Notes: generated by a model from the letters alone, not told the origin. 47,020 nt of DNA from Myxococcales bacterium UBA1660 (GCA_002320815.1 DCLA01000120.1:312261-359280); one strand, 5' to 3'. Counted from the stretch's first letter, positions 25,400 through 34,872 are shown. Program-made: numbers and translations.

Positions 25400-26371
25400 T
25401 CAGTAGCGCGCGGCGACGGAGACCGTGAGGTCCCACTGGTTGCGCACGTCGTCGGGCACGTCGTCGTCGGCGTTGCTCGGGTCGAGCAGGTCGATGTGGA
25501 AGGTGACGCCCAGCGAGAGGTAGCGGTAGCGGCCGCTCAAGCCCAGGGCGAGCCGGGAGCGGAAGGCGCGCAGCTCGTCGAAGGAGCGGTTGTTCGCCAG
25601 GTCCGAGGTGTCGCCCTGGCACGCCAGGGGCGGGCTCTCGGGGTCCGGCGTGGCCACCGGATCGCACGCCGCGTAGGCGTCGGTGCCGGGGGTGAGATCG
25701 ACGACCTCGCTGTCCGCGGCGATCCAGAAGAACTGCGCGGCCACCATCGGGGTCAGCTCGAGGACCTTGCCCAGGACCAGCCGCTTGCTGACGATGACGT
25801 CGAAGCTGGGGACGGTGAGCTGCAGGTCTCGGGCGCCCGCCAGGCTGCGCACGGTGCCGCGCACCGCGATGTCCGGCAGGATGGCCTGCCAGCCTTCCCG
25901 GAAGCCCTCCAGGATCGCGATCTTCAGGTCCGCGCCCCAGACCCAGAGGGACGAGTCGTAGAAGTGGCCGCCCTCGAGCCCGATCTCGATGCCGAAGGGC
26001 AGACCCTTGCGCACGTGGAGCCGGGAGCTGACCAGCGAACCGTTCACGAAGCGGTTCTCGTCCGCCCCGCCGTTGCCCTCGGTGCCCAGGCGCCAGTAGT
26101 CGGCGCCGTCGTCGATGGAGGCGATGGAGGTCTCGAAACCGACGTAGAAGCCCTGGGTGCCGGTGGTCGCGGCGCCGGTGGTCACCGGGGCGGCCACGGC
26201 GAAGCCCAGCTGCGAAGTCAGGCGCGCGAAGGCCGCCTGGTCGGGGGAGAACGTGCCGTCGCCCCCGTCGATCCGCAGCCGGTAGAGCGCGGGGTCCATG
26301 TCGTCGGCGCGCGCGGTCGCACCACCCAGGAGGGCGACGGCGAGCACGGCGACGGCGAGGACCCGGACCAT
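25400..26371 (-). CDS. Outer-membrane beta-barrel protein
   Basis: 323 residues. A signal peptide ends near ATARA (residue 22). The mature part alternates hydrophobic and polar residues in many short strands, such as GFYVGFETSIASID and GIEIGLEGGHFYD, and ends in an aromatic residue (VSVAARY), the usual outer-membrane barrel signature. A Cys-containing loop lies near 235-255. No specific porin family is recognised. The start ATG follows a -10-like TAGCTT by 7 nt; the GGAGG directly abutting the ATG is too close to serve as a normal ribosome binding site. Confidence 0.8.
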   Translation of the reverse strand: MVRVLAVAVLAVALLGGATARADDMDPALYRLRIDGGDGTFSPDQAAFARLTSQLGFAVAAPVTTGAATTGTQGFYVGFETSIASIDDGADYWRLGTEGNGGADENRFVNGSLVSSRLHVRKGLPFGIEIGLEGGHFYDSSLWVWGADLKIAILEGFREGWQAILPDIAVRGTVRSLAGARDLQLTVPSFDVIVSKRLVLGKVLELTPMVAAQFFWIAADSEVVDLTPGTDAYAACDPVATPDPESPPLACQGDTSDLANNRSFDELRAFRSRLALGLSGRYRYLSLGVTFHIDLLDPSNADDDVPDDVRNQWDLTVSVAARY

Positions 26372-26378
26372 CCTCCGG

Positions 26379-26408
26379 AAGCTATCGGCGGCGCGGTCGC
26401 CCGGTCAA
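26379..26408 (-). promoter_or_regulatory. Sigma-70-like promoter for a leaderless barrel-protein mRNA
   Basis: TTGACC, 18 bp and TAGCTT on the minus strand, 7 nt before ATG 26371. One of the best -35/-10 pairs in the window. Confidence 0.6.
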
Positions 26409-26527
26409 GGAAAGGCGGCGGCCAGGGAGCGGGTCGCGCGGGGTCAGGGACACGACCGCGCGGACCAGAACCCACGGTCTCCCTCTCGGGCGCCCTCGAA
26501 TCGCCCCAAACCTCGTCGCCGCAGCCC

Positions 26528-26543
26528 TGGCACGGGTCCTGCG
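26528..26543 (+). promoter_or_regulatory. Sigma-54-type promoter of the VIT/vWA operon
   Basis: TGGCACGGGTCCTGCG matches the -24/-12 consensus TGGCACGrNNNTTGCW at all but two informative positions, with GG and GC at the required spacing. Transcription would start near 26554, giving a 14-nt leader with AGGAGG (26557-26562) placed 5 nt before ATG 26568. Confidence 0.7.
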
Positions 26544-26567
26544 CAAGGCGTCGGGCAGGAGGACCCG

Positions 26568-29057
26568 ATGACCCGAACGCTCGCCCTGACCTTCGCCCTC
26601 GCCGCGCTCGCCCCGGCGCTGGCCGCCGCGGACGGCCCCGCCGTGACCCGCCTGGTGGCCCTGAGTCCCGACCGGACCCCGCTGGGCGAGTGCCCCCTGC
26701 AGCATACCGAGGTCACCCTCGACGTGAGCGGCGCCACCGTGCACGCCCGGGTGGCGCAGCGCTTCGCCAACCCCTTCGACGTGCCCATCGAGGCGGTCTA
26801 CGCCTTCCCTCTCCCCGCCGACGCCGCGGTGAACGCGATGGCCATGCGCATCGACGATCGGGTGGTCCAGTCGGAGATCATGCGCCGCGAGGCCGCCCGG
26901 GAGACCTACGAGGCCGCCCGCGACCGGGGCCGGACCGCCAGCCTCCTCGAGCAGGAGCGGCCCAACGTCTTCACCACCAGCGTGGCGAACATCCGGCCCG
27001 GGCACCCCATCGAGGTCACCCTGGAGTACGTGGCCACGGTGCCCTACGCGGAGGGCACCTACGAGATGGCCTTCCCGATGACCGTCGGTCCACGCTTCGT
27101 CCCCGGCGCCCCCACCGGGCGGAGCGGCCCCGGGTGGGCGCCGGACACCGACCGCGTCCCCGACGCCTCGCGCATCACCCCGCCGGTCGCGCCCCGCGGT
27201 CGCAGCGGGCACGACATCGCCGTCCGGGTGAACCTCGACGCCGGCGTGCCGGTGGGTCAGCCCACCTCGCCCAGCCACGAGCTCCGGGTGCGCCGACTCG
27301 ACGCGCGCCGCGTGCGGGTGGACCTGGCCGCCCACGAGACGCTGCCCAACGCCGACTTCGTCCTGCGTTGGCCGGTGCGCCCCGAGCGCGTCGAGTCGGG
27401 GGTGCTCGCCTACCGGCCCGATCCCGGCGAGCCCGGCTACCTCGGCCTGGTCCTCCACCCCGACCCCGCGCCGCCCACCGAAGAGATCACGCCCAAGGAG
27501 ATCGTCTTCGTCCTGGACACCTCGGGCTCGATGAGCGGGCAGCCGATGGATCTCAGCAAGGCGCTGATGCGCCGGCTCATCGCCGACCTGCACCCCGACG
27601 ACACCTTCGCGGTGCTCCGGTACGACGACGACCAGAGCGCGCTCAGCCCCACCCCCTTGGCCAACACGCCGATCAACCGGCAGCGCGCGCTCCGCTTCGT
27701 GCAGAACCTCAGCGGATCCGGAGGCACCGACGCCCTCGGCGGTGTCCGCGCCGCCTTCGACTACCCCCGGGACGAGCGCCGTCTGCGCGTGGTGGTCTTC
27801 CTCTCTGACGGCTACATCGGCAACGACCACGAGGTGATCGCCGAAGTCCAGCGGCGCATCGGCCCCGCCCGCCTCTTCGGCTTCGGCGTGGGCTCCAGCG
27901 TCAACCGCTACCTCCTGGAGGAGATGGGCCGGGTGGGCCGGGGGAGCACCGCCATCGTGACCCTGGACGACGACCCCGAGGGCCAGGTCGAGACCTTCTA
28001 CCACCGCCTGCAGAGTCCCTACCTCACCGACATCCGCGTGGACTGGGGTGGGCTCCCGGTCACCGACCGCTTCCCCGATCCCATCCCCGACCTCTTCGCC
28101 GGCCAGCCGCTCCAACTCCGCGCGCGCTATGCCCGCGCCGGGACCGGCACCGTGACCATCCGCGGCCGTTTGGCCGGCCGCCCCTTCCGGCAGGAGTTGG
28201 AGGTCACGCTCCCCGAGCGGGCCGAGGACCACTCCGCGCTCGCCACCCTCTGGGCCCGGTCCAAGGTGGACGAGGTCGAGCGGCGGATGCACCAGGGCCC
28301 CGACCCGGCCCTGGAAGAGGAGCTGGTGCAGGTCGCCCTCGCCCACTCGCTTCTCACCCGCAAGACCTCCTTCGTCGCCGTGGAGCGGCGCGTGGTCACC
28401 GACCCGGCCGGCGGACCCCCGCGCCTGGTGCCGGTGCCCGTCGAGCTCCCCGAGGGCGTCTCGGCGGAAGGGGTCTTCGGCAGTGACCTCAGCCTGGCGC
28501 GCTTCCAGCCCGGCGACCCCGAGCTGCGCGTGGACGCGCCGGCGGACGCCCGCTCGGTCACCGCCGACTTCCCCTTCGGCGAGATGCAGGAGCTCCACTT
28601 CGAGCCCCGAATCGGCCGCTGGACCACCCGCTTCCTGGTCCCTCGGGAGACGGCCGAGGGCAACTACCACATCGCCATCGTCGTCACCCTGGCCGATGGG
28701 ACCCAGGAGCGGCTGATGCAGCCCTACACCGTCGACGGTTCGGCCCCCGACGTCGCGGTGGAGCTCGAGGGGGAGCTGCGCGCCGGCGCGTCGGTGCGGG
28801 TCATCGCTCGCCAACGCTTCACCGACGCCGATCGGGCGCTCCACGGCAACCGACGGGTGGACATCCTCAGCGACGTCGCGCGCCTCCGGGTCCGCTTGGC
28901 GACGGGCGAACGGGTCGAGCTGCGCATGGTCGCGCCCGGCCACTGGGAGGGCGAGCTCGAGGTCCCCGCCTCCGAACGCGTGGACCTGCGGGTCACCGCC
29001 TACGACGTGGCCGGCAACCGCGGCACCCGCCTGCATCACTTCGGAGCCGAGCGATGA
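26568..29057 (+). CDS. Secreted VIT-vWA domain protein
   Basis: 829 residues from ATG 26568 with AGGAGG upstream. A signal peptide ends near ALAAADG (residue 19-20). A VIT domain (about 30-155) has the typical RFANPFDVPIEAVYAFPLP. The vWA domain has a complete DTSGS MIDAS at 317-321 and GGTDAL. The region after it resembles the C-terminal half of inter-alpha-trypsin-inhibitor heavy-chain-like bacterial proteins. A final Ig-like beta domain (about 720-829) ends without a sorting signal. It overlaps the propeller gene by four bases. A metal-dependent adhesion or interaction role is inferred. Confidence 0.93.
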   Translation: MTRTLALTFALAALAPALAAADGPAVTRLVALSPDRTPLGECPLQHTEVTLDVSGATVHARVAQRFANPFDVPIEAVYAFPLPADAAVNAMAMRIDDRVVQSEIMRREAARETYEAARDRGRTASLLEQERPNVFTTSVANIRPGHPIEVTLEYVATVPYAEGTYEMAFPMTVGPRFVPGAPTGRSGPGWAPDTDRVPDASRITPPVAPRGRSGHDIAVRVNLDAGVPVGQPTSPSHELRVRRLDARRVRVDLAAHETLPNADFVLRWPVRPERVESGVLAYRPDPGEPGYLGLVLHPDPAPPTEEITPKEIVFVLDTSGSMSGQPMDLSKALMRRLIADLHPDDTFAVLRYDDDQSALSPTPLANTPINRQRALRFVQNLSGSGGTDALGGVRAAFDYPRDERRLRVVVFLSDGYIGNDHEVIAEVQRRIGPARLFGFGVGSSVNRYLLEEMGRVGRGSTAIVTLDDDPEGQVETFYHRLQSPYLTDIRVDWGGLPVTDRFPDPIPDLFAGQPLQLRARYARAGTGTVTIRGRLAGRPFRQELEVTLPERAEDHSALATLWARSKVDEVERRMHQGPDPALEEELVQVALAHSLLTRKTSFVAVERRVVTDPAGGPPRLVPVPVELPEGVSAEGVFGSDLSLARFQPGDPELRVDAPADARSVTADFPFGEMQELHFEPRIGRWTTRFLVPRETAEGNYHIAIVVTLADGTQERLMQPYTVDGSAPDVAVELEGELRAGASVRVIARQRFTDADRALHGNRRVDILSDVARLRVRLATGERVELRMVAPGHWEGELEVPASERVDLRVTAYDVAGNRGTRLHHFGAER

Positions 29058-30694
29058 GCGCGCTCCTTCTGGCGGCCCAGGTCCTCGCCGTGCTCACCGG
29101 CACCGCCGACGCCCGGGCGCTGGTGACCGACCCCGGGGGCACCGTCTGGGTGGGCACCACCGGGGGCCTGGTCCGCGCGGAGGGCGACTCGACCGAGGTG
29201 TACACGCCCCGCGACGGCCTCCCGGACGGCACGGTGCGCAGCCTGCTGCGCAAGGGCCCGACCCTGTGGGTGGGCACCGACCGCGGGGTGGCCCGGTGCC
29301 GGCCCGACGCCAGCGGTCTCCACGTCCAGGCCGTCGTCGGCGCCGGTCTCCGGGTGGAGGCGCTGGCCATCCACGCGGGCCACCTCTACCTCGGCACGAC
29401 CACCGGGCTCTTCGAGGTGCGCGAGGCCGAGGTGGTCCCGCACGGCCCCAGCGGCCGCGTCACCGCCTTGGCGAGCGCGGGCGGCGACCTCTACCTGACC
29501 CGTCCGGGCCGCGGCACCTATCGGCTCCAGGGCGAGCGGCTGCGCCGCCTGCGCGGCGACCGCTTCGCGTGGGACCTGGCGGCCGACGGCGACGACCTCT
29601 GGATCGCGACCAGCGCCGGCCTCGAGCACCGCCGCGCGGGTCGCCGGCGCCGCGACCGCGTGGAGCGGGCGTCCCGGGACATCCCCGCCCGCGACCTCCG
29701 CTCGGTGCGCCTCCAGGACGGGCAGCCGGTGGTGGGGAGCCTCGGCGGCGGCGCCTGGCGATACTCGCGCGGTCGGTTCCACGCGCTGGACACCATCCCC
29801 CCCGGCGCTCGGGTCCAGACGCTGACCCTTGGCCCCGAGGGTTGGCTCGCCGGGACCCCCGACGGCGTCGTGGGCGCCGGCGCACCGGCCAACGGAGGGC
29901 CCTTCCCGGACAACGACCTCAGCGCCCTCGCCCAGACCGACGAGGGCCTGTGGGTGGGCACCTTCGATCACGGGCTGGTGCTCCTCCGGGGCGACGGGAC
30001 GCACCAGCGCTTCGACGAGACCCGCGGCCTCCTCGACGACCGCATCAACCGCCTGGCGGTGGACGACGCGGGCTCGCTCTGGGTGGCCACCGACCGCGGC
30101 GTCGTGCAGCGGCAGGGCGAGGGCTTCGTGCTCCGGGGTCTGCTCGATCGGCACGTCTTCGCCCTGGGGTTCGCCGCGGGGGCCATTCACGCCGGGGCCG
30201 GCGACACCGTGGTCCGCTTCGGCGACGGCGGGGACACGGAGCTCTTCCCGCCCGGCGCGCGGCCCCAGGACTTCGGCGGCGCCGCGAACCTGGTGGTGGC
30301 CACCGCCGAGGGCCTGGTGCAGGCGACCCCGGACGGCTGGGCCCTGCTCACCTCGGACGACGGGCTCGAGGACGACTGGGTCACGGCGGTCGCCTCGGGG
30401 CCCGACGGCCTCTACCTGGGCACCTACGCCAGCGGCGTCGCTCGCCTGAGCGGGGGCCGCGTGGAGACCCTGCGCGACGACCTCTGGGTCAACGCCGGCG
30501 CCCTGGTCGCCGTGGGCTCCTCGCTGGCGCTGGGCACATTGGACGACGGCCTCTGGCTCTATGCGGGCGAGCGGTGGACCCAGCTGGACACCGCCGCCGG
30601 GCTCCCGGACGACGACGTCACCGCGGTCCTGCCCGCCGCCGACGGCACCCTCTGGGTGGCCACCCGCGGCGGGCTGGCGCGCGTCGCGCTCTGA
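29054..30694 (+). CDS. Secreted Reg_prop-type beta-propeller protein
   Basis: 546 residues starting in an ATGA overlap with the VIT/vWA gene. A short signal peptide (about 1-21) is followed by about twelve repeats of the two-component-regulator propeller type, for example LWVGTDRGVAR, LYLGTTTGLFE, LWVATDRGVVQ and LWVATRGGLARVAL at the very end. Such propellers normally form the periplasmic sensor of one-piece hybrid kinases; here no membrane or kinase domain follows, so it is a stand-alone exported propeller. Coupled expression suggests that it acts with the VIT/vWA protein. Confidence 0.9.
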   Translation: MSALLLAAQVLAVLTGTADARALVTDPGGTVWVGTTGGLVRAEGDSTEVYTPRDGLPDGTVRSLLRKGPTLWVGTDRGVARCRPDASGLHVQAVVGAGLRVEALAIHAGHLYLGTTTGLFEVREAEVVPHGPSGRVTALASAGGDLYLTRPGRGTYRLQGERLRRLRGDRFAWDLAADGDDLWIATSAGLEHRRAGRRRRDRVERASRDIPARDLRSVRLQDGQPVVGSLGGGAWRYSRGRFHALDTIPPGARVQTLTLGPEGWLAGTPDGVVGAGAPANGGPFPDNDLSALAQTDEGLWVGTFDHGLVLLRGDGTHQRFDETRGLLDDRINRLAVDDAGSLWVATDRGVVQRQGEGFVLRGLLDRHVFALGFAAGAIHAGAGDTVVRFGDGGDTELFPPGARPQDFGGAANLVVATAEGLVQATPDGWALLTSDDGLEDDWVTAVASGPDGLYLGTYASGVARLSGGRVETLRDDLWVNAGALVAVGSSLALGTLDDGLWLYAGERWTQLDTAAGLPDDDVTAVLPAADGTLWVATRGGLARVAL

Positions 30695-30698
30695 TGGA

Positions 30699-32905
30699 CT
30701 ACCTCTCCCAGAGCTGCACCACCACGACGTTGGGCGTCGACATGGGCATCATCGGGATCGAGCGCGAGTAGCGGTTCCAGAGGATCACCGGGGCGAGGCC
30801 CACTTCGTCCGTGACCGCGGCCATCGCCTCCATGAGCTCCTGCTCCCGGTAGCGCATCCGGCTCTTGCCGTACCACTGGAGGAGGTCGTTGCAGGACACG
30901 GCGAAGCAGTAGCCGTCGCGGCCGGCGTAGGTGATCTTCTCCAGGCCGTCGGACCCGTCCCGGGTGAAGGCGCGGGGCGCGAACCGCGGCGCGTTCAGCT
31001 TGAGCCAGACGTCCTTCCAGCGCTCGGCCAGGTGTTTGTCGACCGACCGCTGGACCTCCGCGGTGCGCGCGTCATTGGGCACGTACTGCTCCCCCTGGTT
31101 CGCGAGGGCCCCGAAGCACACCCGGTACCCGGGGACCCAGATGGGCATGTGCCTCTCCTCCAGACACTTCACCTGGAACTCCGGCTCCATCTGCACGATG
31201 GCGCCCTTCAAGTAGTACGAGTTCTCGCTCGCGGGGACGACCTCGCTGCTCATGTCCCAGCACGCATCCCAGTACGCCGGGAAGTCGGGGAAGTTCACTT
31301 GGAAGGGCGGCATGCGCGCGTCGGGCACCGGCGCCATGGCCTCGCTGTTCGCCGGCGTGCCCCACGCGCAGAAGAGCACCTCCTGGATGGGGACGTTCGC
31401 CGCGCGCAGGTCGGAGAGCAGCGTGGAGAGCTCGATCCGCCGATCGGCGACCGAGTCTTCCACGCGGAGGTACATCGCCTGGTGGGAGATGCTGCGGACC
31501 TCCGTATAGATGTCCCCCCCGGGTTTCACCCGAAGCGAGCGCTCCCACGTGTCCACCGTGCGGTTCACCAGGAGCTCCTCGGTGATCGAGAGCTCTCGGC
31601 TCCAGCCCACCACCATGATGAAATGACGGCCCGGGTCGTAGTCGAAGACGTCGTGCTGGAGCCCTTCCGGCGGGAGCTGATGAACGCCTTCGATGGCGCC
31701 CACGGGCACCGTCACCCGCTCGACCATCAGCGCCGGCGCGAGCCCCTGGCAGAAGTGGCCGGCGGCGTCCAGCGTGACCGCGCGGATGACCTTGCCGCTC
31801 TCGTCGATGAAGCCGAAGCGGCCCTCCTTCTCGACCCGCGCCCGGCCCTCCTTGACGTGCACCGCGGAATCCCACTGGAAGGCCACGCGGACCTGACCGG
31901 CCTCGTCGATGACGCCCCACTGTCCTTCGTGTTTCACCGGCGCGAGGCCACCGTCGTAGTTGAAGGCGTCCTCGAAGTGGCAGCCGATGACCAGCTGGCC
32001 CCGCTCGTCGATGAACCCGATCTTGCCCTGGGCGTCCCGGATCCGCGCCCGGCCGTTCATGTACGGCCAGACGTTGTCGTGGCCGCTCGCGATCCGGTTA
32101 CCCTGCCGGTCGAGGAAGCCCCAGGTGCCTCCTTCCTTCACCGGCACGTGACCGATGCCATCGGCCGGCCACGCGGCGGTTCGCGCGTCCTCGAAGGGCC
32201 CGAAGACGCCGCCGTCGGCGGAGAGGATCATCACCCGGCCGTCACCGACCGCCCACACCATGCCGTTGCGGACGTCGCCCATGCGCTCCCACTTCGGCTC
32301 GGAGACCCAGGACCCATCGGCCCGGACGAGGCCGAAGCGACCCTGGACCTGTACCTTGGCCATGCCGCCGCCGAAGATCTCTGCGCGGTCGAACCGCGGC
32401 TCGATGACCATGCGGCCGTCGAGGTCCAGGTAGCCGTCCTCGTTCCCGACGGTGACGATGGCGCGTCCCTCCCGGTGCCAGGAGAGATAGGCGTACTGGG
32501 GCTCCACCACGGTCGACCCATCCGGCGCCAGGATCCCGTGGCCGACGTCCTTGACCTCCACCGTCGCCCGGCCTTCCTCGAAGTCCAGCGCATAGGAGTA
32601 TTTGGGCGAGACCAGCTCGGTTCCGTCGGCCTTCAGGTAGCCCCACTGCCCCCCCTGGACGCTCCCGTTCTTCCCCAGCCAGCCCCCTTGGTTCGTGCGG
32701 GCGCTGCCCTCTTTACCGAACTGCAGGATGTGGTCGTAGGTCGGCTCCCGGAGCATCGCCCCGTCCGCACCCAGGATGCCCATCCGGCCGTTGTGGCCGG
32801 CGACCCGCGCGACCCCCACTTCTCGAAATCGTGGGCGGTGACGAACTCCGCGGGGACCCGCACGTCGCCATCGCGCCCGAGATAGAACCAGCTCAATCGG
32901 TGCAT
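30699..32905 (-). CDS. WG-repeat protein with an apparent frameshift
   Basis: A 706-codon frame (30699-32819) encodes about nine WG/KWG-type repeats in its first half (for example GYLDLDGRMVIEPRFD) and a different C-terminal domain of about 320 residues ending in VVVVQLWER. That frame lacks a good start. A second frame starts at ATG 32905 with a strong GAGGAGG site and reads MHRLSWFYLG...HDFEKWG; one extra base in the G5 run at 32813-32817 would join it seamlessly to the WG repeats. Either the assembly lacks a G or the gene is disrupted. The C-terminal domain holds no family I recognise. There is no signal peptide, so it is probably cytosolic. Confidence 0.8.
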
Positions 32906-32924
32906 CGTTCCTCCTCGACGACGG

Positions 32925-32955
32925 ACGCTAGATGGGTCGGCCCGAGCGGCTCCAA
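32925..32955 (-). promoter_or_regulatory. Putative promoter of the WG-repeat gene
   Basis: TTGGAG, 19 bp and TAGCGT on the minus strand, 19 nt before ATG 32905. The short leader contains GAGGAGG. Confidence 0.45.
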
Positions 32956-32993
32956 CCCCAGATGGGGTAGGCCGCTCACTTTCTCGGCCGTGC

Positions 32994-32999
32994 TATGAC
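32994..32999 (+). promoter_or_regulatory. -10 box for a leaderless trmL mRNA
   Basis: TATGAC lies 5 nt before ATG 33005, with no Shine-Dalgarno sequence between. No clear -35. Confidence 0.45.
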
Positions 33000-33004
33000 C
33001 CGCC

Positions 33005-33538
33005 ATGCCCACCGGCGAGAAGCTCCGCGCCCATCCCCTGGCGACCCCGTTGCGCGTGGTCCTCGTCGAGCCGGAGATCCCGCCCAACACCGGCTCGGTG
33101 GCCCGCACCTGCGCGGCCACGGGGAGCGCGCTGCACCTGGTGGGCGAGCTCGGCTTTCGCATCGACGACCACTCCGTCCGGCGAGCCGGCCTCGACTACT
33201 GGCCGCTGGTGGACCTCCATCGCCACGACGACCTGGGTCAGTTCGGCGCCGCTCACCCCGAGGCTCGCTGGCACCTGTTGGCCTCGAGCGGCAAGCGCTC
33301 GATCTTCGACGCCGACATCCGCCCCGGGGACGCCCTGGTCTTCGGCAAGGAGTCGGTGGGTCTCGACCTGGAGCTCCTCGAGGCCCACCCGGACCGGGTC
33401 TATGGGATCCCCACCCTGGGCCCCGTCCGCTCGCTCAACCTCTCCAACGCGGTGGCCATCGTGGTGTACCAAGCGCTGAGCCGGATCGGCGCGCTGGCGG
33501 AGCCCTTCCTCGCCGACGACGCCCTCGGGGACCGCTGA
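33005..33538 (+). CDS. trmL: tRNA (cytidine/uridine-2'-O)-methyltransferase TrmL
   Basis: 177 residues, a little longer than E. coli TrmL because of an N-terminal extension of about 15 residues. SPOUT-class knot motifs are clear: VLVEPEIPPNTGSVARTCAA (17-36), FGKESVGL (near 118), and IPTLGPVRSLNLSNAVAIV (near 138). TrmL methylates the wobble nucleotide 34 of leucine tRNAs using S-adenosylmethionine. The catalytic Arg/Asn/Ser residues of the family are present. Monocistronic. Confidence 0.93.
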   Translation: MPTGEKLRAHPLATPLRVVLVEPEIPPNTGSVARTCAATGSALHLVGELGFRIDDHSVRRAGLDYWPLVDLHRHDDLGQFGAAHPEARWHLLASSGKRSIFDADIRPGDALVFGKESVGLDLELLEAHPDRVYGIPTLGPVRSLNLSNAVAIVVYQALSRIGALAEPFLADDALGDR

Positions 33539-33678
33539 GCGGGCGTGAACCAGCGTTTACGTGCCGCGAAGAGATCGCGACGCATTGGCCCCCTCCGCTC
33601 CGGCGCACCGACACGCAGTTCCCGCCGCTCCGGGCAAAACCCAGGACTTTTTCGCCCTTTTGGCGCCAACCGTCTTCG

Positions 33679-33694
33679 TGGCACGATGATCGCA
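33679..33694 (+). promoter_or_regulatory. Sigma-54-type promoter of a Cys-rich lipoprotein gene
   Basis: TGGCACGATGATCGCA matches TGGCACGrNNNTTGCW at every fixed position except one T. The transcription start would be near 33705, leaving a leader of about 52 nt before ATG 33757. Confidence 0.7.
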
Positions 33695-33756
33695 TGACAA
33701 ATGCCCGAGCCCGACCGCCGTCTCATGGCGGAGACCGACTCAGGAGTCACCACCCG

Positions 33757-34818
33757 ATGCGAACCCGCGCCCTACTCTTCGTTCCCTTCCTCAGTGTCCT
33801 GCTCAGTGGCTGCCCCGTCTGGGGCGACGACGGCGGCGGCGGCGGCGATGGTTGTGCCGGCCTCGGCTGCGCTTGCGACTTCGACCGCGACTGCCGCGGT
33901 GACGAGTACTGCGGTGTCGACGGCTACTGCATCCCGGATGGGGAGTGCACCCGCGACAGCGAGTGCGACTCCGACGAGGTGTGCGACGCCGGGCTCTGCG
34001 TGTTCGTCCCCGAGTGCTCGGTGGACTCCGATTGCGCCGATGACGAGGTCTGCCAGGCGGGCTCCTGCGTGGTCGACCCCGGTGCCGGCAGCTGCCGCAC
34101 CCACGGCGACTGCGACGCCGGTGACTACTGCGCCGACGGCGAGTGCACCCCGGGCGACACCTGCGACACCGACGCCGAGTGCGCCGCGAGCTTCTACTGC
34201 GACTTCCGCGACACCTGCGTGCCCGCCGACCCCGGCAGCTGCCGCACCACCGCCGACTGCTCGGGCAGCGACCGCTGCATCGAGGGCTTCTGCCGGCCGC
34301 CGGCCGACACCTGCCAGTTCGAGTACGAATGCGGCCCCGGCAACGCCTGCCTGAACTCCGGCTGCGCCGACATCTGCGTCGACGACACCGACTGCCCCTC
34401 GGGCACCGCCTGCACCGGCAACTTCTGCCGCCCCGTCGCCGAGTGCACCTCCAGCGCCCAGTGCGCCACCGGCGAGCACTGCGTCGACGCCCGCTGCCTC
34501 CCCGACTGCCAGACCGACGCCAGCGCCTGCGGTGACGACGAGTACTGCGCCGAGGACGGCTTCTGCCGCCCCGACTGGCAGCGCGATCCCTTCTGCTCCG
34601 ACGACAGCGACTGCGCCACCGGCAGCGTCTGCGTCGACGGCGCCTGCCGCACCCCGTGCCCCAGCGGCACCAACGACGAGTGCCGCATGGCCGACGCCCT
34701 GCTCCCCGTCTGCGACACCGACAACCTCTGCTACTCCACCACCGAGAGCGCCCCCGAGTGCGAGACCGAGGACATGTGCGACGCCGGCGAGAGTTGCATC
34801 AACGCCATCTGCCGCTGA
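33757..34818 (+). CDS. Lipoprotein of repeated Cys-rich modules
   Basis: 353 residues from ATG 33757, with CAGGAG about 10 nt upstream. The lipobox is LLSGC (Cys19), followed by a Gly/Asp linker. The rest is about ten Cys-rich modules of the form C-x-x-D-x-D-C-x4-YC-x4-G-x-C, such as DCDAGDYCADGEC and QCATGEHCVDARC, resembling Dickkopf/EGF-like repeats of myxobacterial surface lipoproteins. Residues between cysteines are strongly acidic. It is probably exposed on the outer membrane and disulfide-rich. No enzymatic motif is visible. It is transcribed alone from a sigma-54-like site and ends at a perfect hairpin. Confidence 0.88.
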   Translation: MRTRALLFVPFLSVLLSGCPVWGDDGGGGGDGCAGLGCACDFDRDCRGDEYCGVDGYCIPDGECTRDSECDSDEVCDAGLCVFVPECSVDSDCADDEVCQAGSCVVDPGAGSCRTHGDCDAGDYCADGECTPGDTCDTDAECAASFYCDFRDTCVPADPGSCRTTADCSGSDRCIEGFCRPPADTCQFEYECGPGNACLNSGCADICVDDTDCPSGTACTGNFCRPVAECTSSAQCATGEHCVDARCLPDCQTDASACGDDEYCAEDGFCRPDWQRDPFCSDDSDCATGSVCVDGACRTPCPSGTNDECRMADALLPVCDTDNLCYSTTESAPECETEDMCDAGESCINAICR

Positions 34819-34840
34819 CCCCGGGCTGACTCCCCCGCCG

Positions 34841-34872
34841 CGACGCCGCGCCCCCACCAGGGCGCGGCGTCG
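34841..34872 (+). terminator. Terminator of the Cys-rich lipoprotein gene
   Basis: CGACGCCGCGCCC and GGGCGCGGCGTCG form a perfect 13-bp stem with a CCACCA loop, followed by CGCGTTG. Beyond it, 34873-35031 holds no gene that I can support. Confidence 0.7.

Noticed and set aside
26382..29039. An antisense open frame of 885 codons opposite the VIT/vWA gene
   Set aside because: No motifs, and it lies entirely opposite a gene with VIT and MIDAS motifs.
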